Origin: Micromonosporaceae bacterium
GTDB lineage: Bacteria; Actinomycetota; Actinomycetes; Mycobacteriales; Micromonosporaceae
Assembly (NCBI GenBank): GCA_019690055.1
Contig: JADGGF010000219.1
Coordinates: 1 to 7,198, forward strand
DNA: 7,198 nt
Direction of reading: 5' to 3'
Below the pieces are notes generated by a model. It ran no database searches. It saw only the letters and a program-made list of their open reading frames with translations, and was not told the origin of the DNA. A program made the translations under genes and the position numbers. Below are positions 5,546-7,198 of the stretch, one piece after another; position 1 is the first letter of the stretch, and every line of letters starts with the position of its first letter.

Positions 5546-6451
5546 TCAGTCGGCATCGTCGACCGAGTCGGCGAGCCACCGCTGGGCCAAGCGTCGCGTC
5601 CGCTGCCGGGCCCGCGCCACTGCCCGTGCGTCGTTGAACACGGCGTAGGGCGGCCACAGGAACACGAAGAACGCCAGCTCCTCGGCGACAACAGCGCGCC
5701 TCATCATCCGGGGATCGTCGGATCGGCCGGCGAGGTACGCCTCGAGAAACACCGACGGGACGTCCGCGCCGTGGGGTACGGCGCGGACGCTGAGAAAGGC
5801 GAGGTCCGTGGTTGGCCGCCCGAGGCCGCTCACCTGCCAGTCGCAGAAGACCAGCTTCCCGGACAGTACGGGGAGATTCTCGGTATGACAGTCGCCGTGA
5901 ATGAACACTGGTGGCAGCGCCGAGAGCTGCTCCCACAACGTGACCCGCCGGGCCAGAATCTCGGACAGCTGCGGGAGGGACGACGACCAGAAGACGCGCA
6001 GACTGTCGACGTCCGGATCGGCCATGGCCTCGCGCACCGGGTCGGGGCGGTCCCAGTCCGCGCCGGAGGGCACCGGCATGCCGTGCAGGCGAGCCAGAGC
6101 ACAGCCGAGCTCCGACCACAGGCCGGCGGTCCACGCCCCCGGAGGTCGGGTCTCGCCGGCCGCTTCCAGCAGGACCGCCACGCCGTCCGCATCGTCGACA
6201 GCATCGAGGAGCATCGGCGTGCGTACGGGTGCGAACGGCGCGACCTCCCGATAGAAGCGCAGCTCCCGCCGCGCCGCCTGGACCGCGGCGGGATCCAAAG
6301 TGGACGGAGTGACCTTGAGGTACGCCGGCTGTCCGTCGACGGTCCGCACGACCTGCACGCCCGCGCCGGAGCGCGACTCCAGCTGCGGGCTGGGTCCGTC
6401 GCGGGTGACGCGCAACCTGGCGAGAACCGTTGAGAGGAAGTCACTCGGCAT
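5546..6451 (-). CDS. Aminoglycoside-phosphotransferase-fold kinase (APH / CHK-like)
   Basis: A 301-aa protein with the APH kinase pattern (PF01636-like). The N-lobe has QPAYLKVTP, its Lys46 probably binding ATP, and RRELRFYREV (61-70), carrying the partner Glu. The C-lobe has VFIHGDCHTENLP (182-194; Brenner motif with catalytic D187 and metal ligand N192) and FCDWQVSGLGRPTTDLAFL (202-220; metal-binding D204). Such enzymes phosphorylate small hydroxylated substrates such as aminoglycosides, macrolides, choline or sugars; nothing here identifies which, so a resistance claim is not supported. Start ATG 6451 is chosen for GGGGAGG at 6463-6469 (11-nt spacing). ATG 6484 is the main alternative: it overlaps the upstream stop as ATGCCTGA and would mean translational coupling. 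ATG 6523 overlaps further and is less likely. Either way it is an operon partner of the DUF2809 gene. Confidence 0.85.
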   Translation of the reverse strand: MPSDFLSTVLARLRVTRDGPSPQLESRSGAGVQVVRTVDGQPAYLKVTPSTLDPAAVQAARRELRFYREVAPFAPVRTPMLLDAVDDADGVAVLLEAAGETRPPGAWTAGLWSELGCALARLHGMPVPSGADWDRPDPVREAMADPDVDSLRVFWSSSLPQLSEILARRVTLWEQLSALPPVFIHGDCHTENLPVLSGKLVFCDWQVSGLGRPTTDLAFLSVRAVPHGADVPSVFLEAYLAGRSDDPRMMRRAVVAEELAFFVFLWPPYAVFNDARAVARARQRTRRLAQRWLADSVDDAD

Positions 6452-6476
6452 CAGATCGGTTGCCTCCCCGCTGGCC

Positions 6477-6926
6477 TCAGGCATGGTGGGATGGCGTCCG
6501 CTCCGGGTCGGCTGGCTGGACACGGCGCCAGGGCTCGATCAGGAGCCAGTCGACCACGACGAGCGGAACAATCCCGACCGGATACCACAGGATGTCCGCC
6601 CAGTCGAAGTGCACACCCAGGGCCGCCCGGACCAGAATGTTGCGCGCGGACAGTTCCGCCGGGATGCCGGTCAGCTGAGCCGCCTCGACCGTCCAGCAGA
6701 ACACGGTGGCGATGACGCCGGCCCACGCGGCCGATACGCGCGGGGCCACCAGGATCACGCCTGCGTAGACCATCGACGCATAGAGGGCCGTCCCCGAGTA
6801 CTGCGCCAGCCGCCCGCTGCCCGACCAGTCCCCGGTGATGGCCCGAAGGCCGAGGGCCACGCCGAGAAAGCACGCCGCCGCCAGCAACGCCGCTATCCGG
6901 ATCGCCAGGATGCCGCGTAGTCGCAC
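6477..6926 (-). CDS. DUF2809 family membrane protein
   Basis: A 149-aa integral membrane protein with four predicted helices at about 7-27 (IAALLAAACFLGVALG), 45-62 (TALYASMVYAGVILVAP), 66-86 and 111-131 (DILWYPVGIVPLVVVDWLL). The family pattern is clear: a charged motif in the third helix (FCWTVEAAQL), then ELSARNILVRAALGVHFDWA. DUF2809 proteins are short (about 120-150 aa) and of unknown function, so this is full length. GTG 6926 is chosen as start because TAGCCT lies 6 nt upstream (leaderless layout) and the protein begins with a basic N-terminus, MRLRGILAIR. Its stop overlaps or nearly abuts the kinase start. Confidence 0.85.
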   Translation of the reverse strand: MRLRGILAIRIAALLAAACFLGVALGLRAITGDWSGSGRLAQYSGTALYASMVYAGVILVAPRVSAAWAGVIATVFCWTVEAAQLTGIPAELSARNILVRAALGVHFDWADILWYPVGIVPLVVVDWLLIEPWRRVQPADPERTPSHHA

Positions 6927-6932
6927 CGCCGC

Positions 6933-6938
6933 AGGCTA
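6933..6938 (-). promoter_or_regulatory. Leaderless -10 box (TAGCCT) for the DUF2809-kinase operon
   Basis: TAGCCT, then GCGGCG, then GTG: the same TAnnnT-N6-start layout as the two other leaderless genes. The 9 bases at the PafBC position (6947-6955, read CCCGCCGCC) do not match that motif, and no good -35 is visible. Confidence 0.45.
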
Positions 6939-7029
6939 CCCGAGACGGCGGCGGGACAGGGTGACGGGAAGGCCCTCCGTTTCTGCGCGCCCCCTTCTCG
7001 CCCGATCAGGCCTCACAGACAGTTATCGA

Positions 7030-7198
7030 ATGATCAACTTTCGGTACCCGTGGCACCAACCGGGTTCGCTATCCTGTAGCGCGAGTCTCCGAACTCCGTG
7101 CAGGCTCGTCCACGGGCTGATCGCGCTCGCGGCGGCGGTCACGGTCGTGGTCGGGCTGGGCGCCAGTCCGGCACACGCGACGATCAAGACTGGCGGTG
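7030..7198 (+). CDS. Secreted protein, N-terminal signal peptide only (runs off window)
   Basis: The frame encodes a clear Sec-type signal peptide: a basic stretch (CRLVHG), hydrophobic core LIALAAAVTVVVGLGA, and a cleavage site SPAHA before TIKTGG, where the window ends. The protein family cannot be told. The start is doubtful. In-frame ATG 7030 gives an unusually long n-region of about 27 residues (from MINFRYPWHQPG) and has no ribosome site. A good -10 box TATCCT lies at 7070-7075, downstream of that ATG, which argues for a start near GTG 7098; that GTG, however, is in a different frame. It is transcribed divergently from the DUF2809 gene. Confidence 0.45.
   Translation, partial: MINFRYPWHQPGSLSCSASLRTPCRLVHGLIALAAAVTVVVGLGASPAHATIKTGG

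Noticed and set aside
4708..5637. 309-codon open frame on the plus strand
   Set aside because: It is antisense to the well-recognised LLM oxidoreductase and shows no family motifs.
5546..6451. Calling the kinase an aminoglycoside resistance gene
   Set aside because: The APH fold is shared by many metabolic kinases, and no substrate-defining motif or resistance context is visible.
6933..6955. A third PafBC box before DUF2809
   Set aside because: The -10 box fits, but the nine bases at the required spacing (CCCGCCGCC) do not resemble TTGTCRGTG.

Overview
High-GC actinomycete DNA, probably Micromonosporaceae or a close relative. The grounds are G/C-dominated third codon positions, large SARP/TPR-type regulators, F420-type LLM oxidoreductases, DUF2809, and leaderless promoters of the form TAnnnT-N6-ATG/GTG. 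This assignment is inferred from gene content, not from a marker gene.

Left part (1-1852) is a graveyard. A strong hairpin (10-45) and three tandem 35-bp repeats (51-160) lie downstream of a minus-strand remnant of a secreted protein: a carboxypeptidase-regulatory-like domain plus a family-2 carbohydrate-binding module, with a C-terminal frameshift. Near position 800 this remnant runs directly into a plus-strand remnant of the C-terminal TPR half of a large regulator, which has two or more frameshifts.

Centre (1853-3140) holds the most interesting intact gene, an Rpn/PD-(D/E)XK 'recombination-promoting nuclease' (2126-3118). It has two notable control features. (i) Its promoter is leaderless and matches the actinobacterial LexA-independent DNA-damage (PafBC, RecA-NDp) motif in sequence and spacing. 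(ii) A strong Shine-Dalgarno sequence lies 5 nt before an in-frame GTG deep inside the gene, predicting a 77-aa C-terminal protein like the intragenic antitoxins of enterobacterial Rpn systems. Together they suggest a DNA-damage-responsive nuclease (defence/toxin) gene that also encodes its own inhibitor.

Region 3141-4596 is degenerate again. The DNA-binding N-terminus of a SARP regulator is cut off by another copy of the dispersed repeat (3636-3671). A BBE-type FAD-linked oxidase remnant follows, missing its N-terminus and a central segment.

Right part (4666-6926) is ordinary intact sequence on the minus strand. In transcription order it holds a DUF2809 membrane protein, an aminoglycoside-phosphotransferase-fold kinase and an LLM-class flavin oxidoreductase. 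The first two are almost certainly co-transcribed. The third has its own leaderless promoter with a second, near-twin PafBC-like box. Divergent from this cluster, a secreted protein begins at the right edge and runs out of the window.
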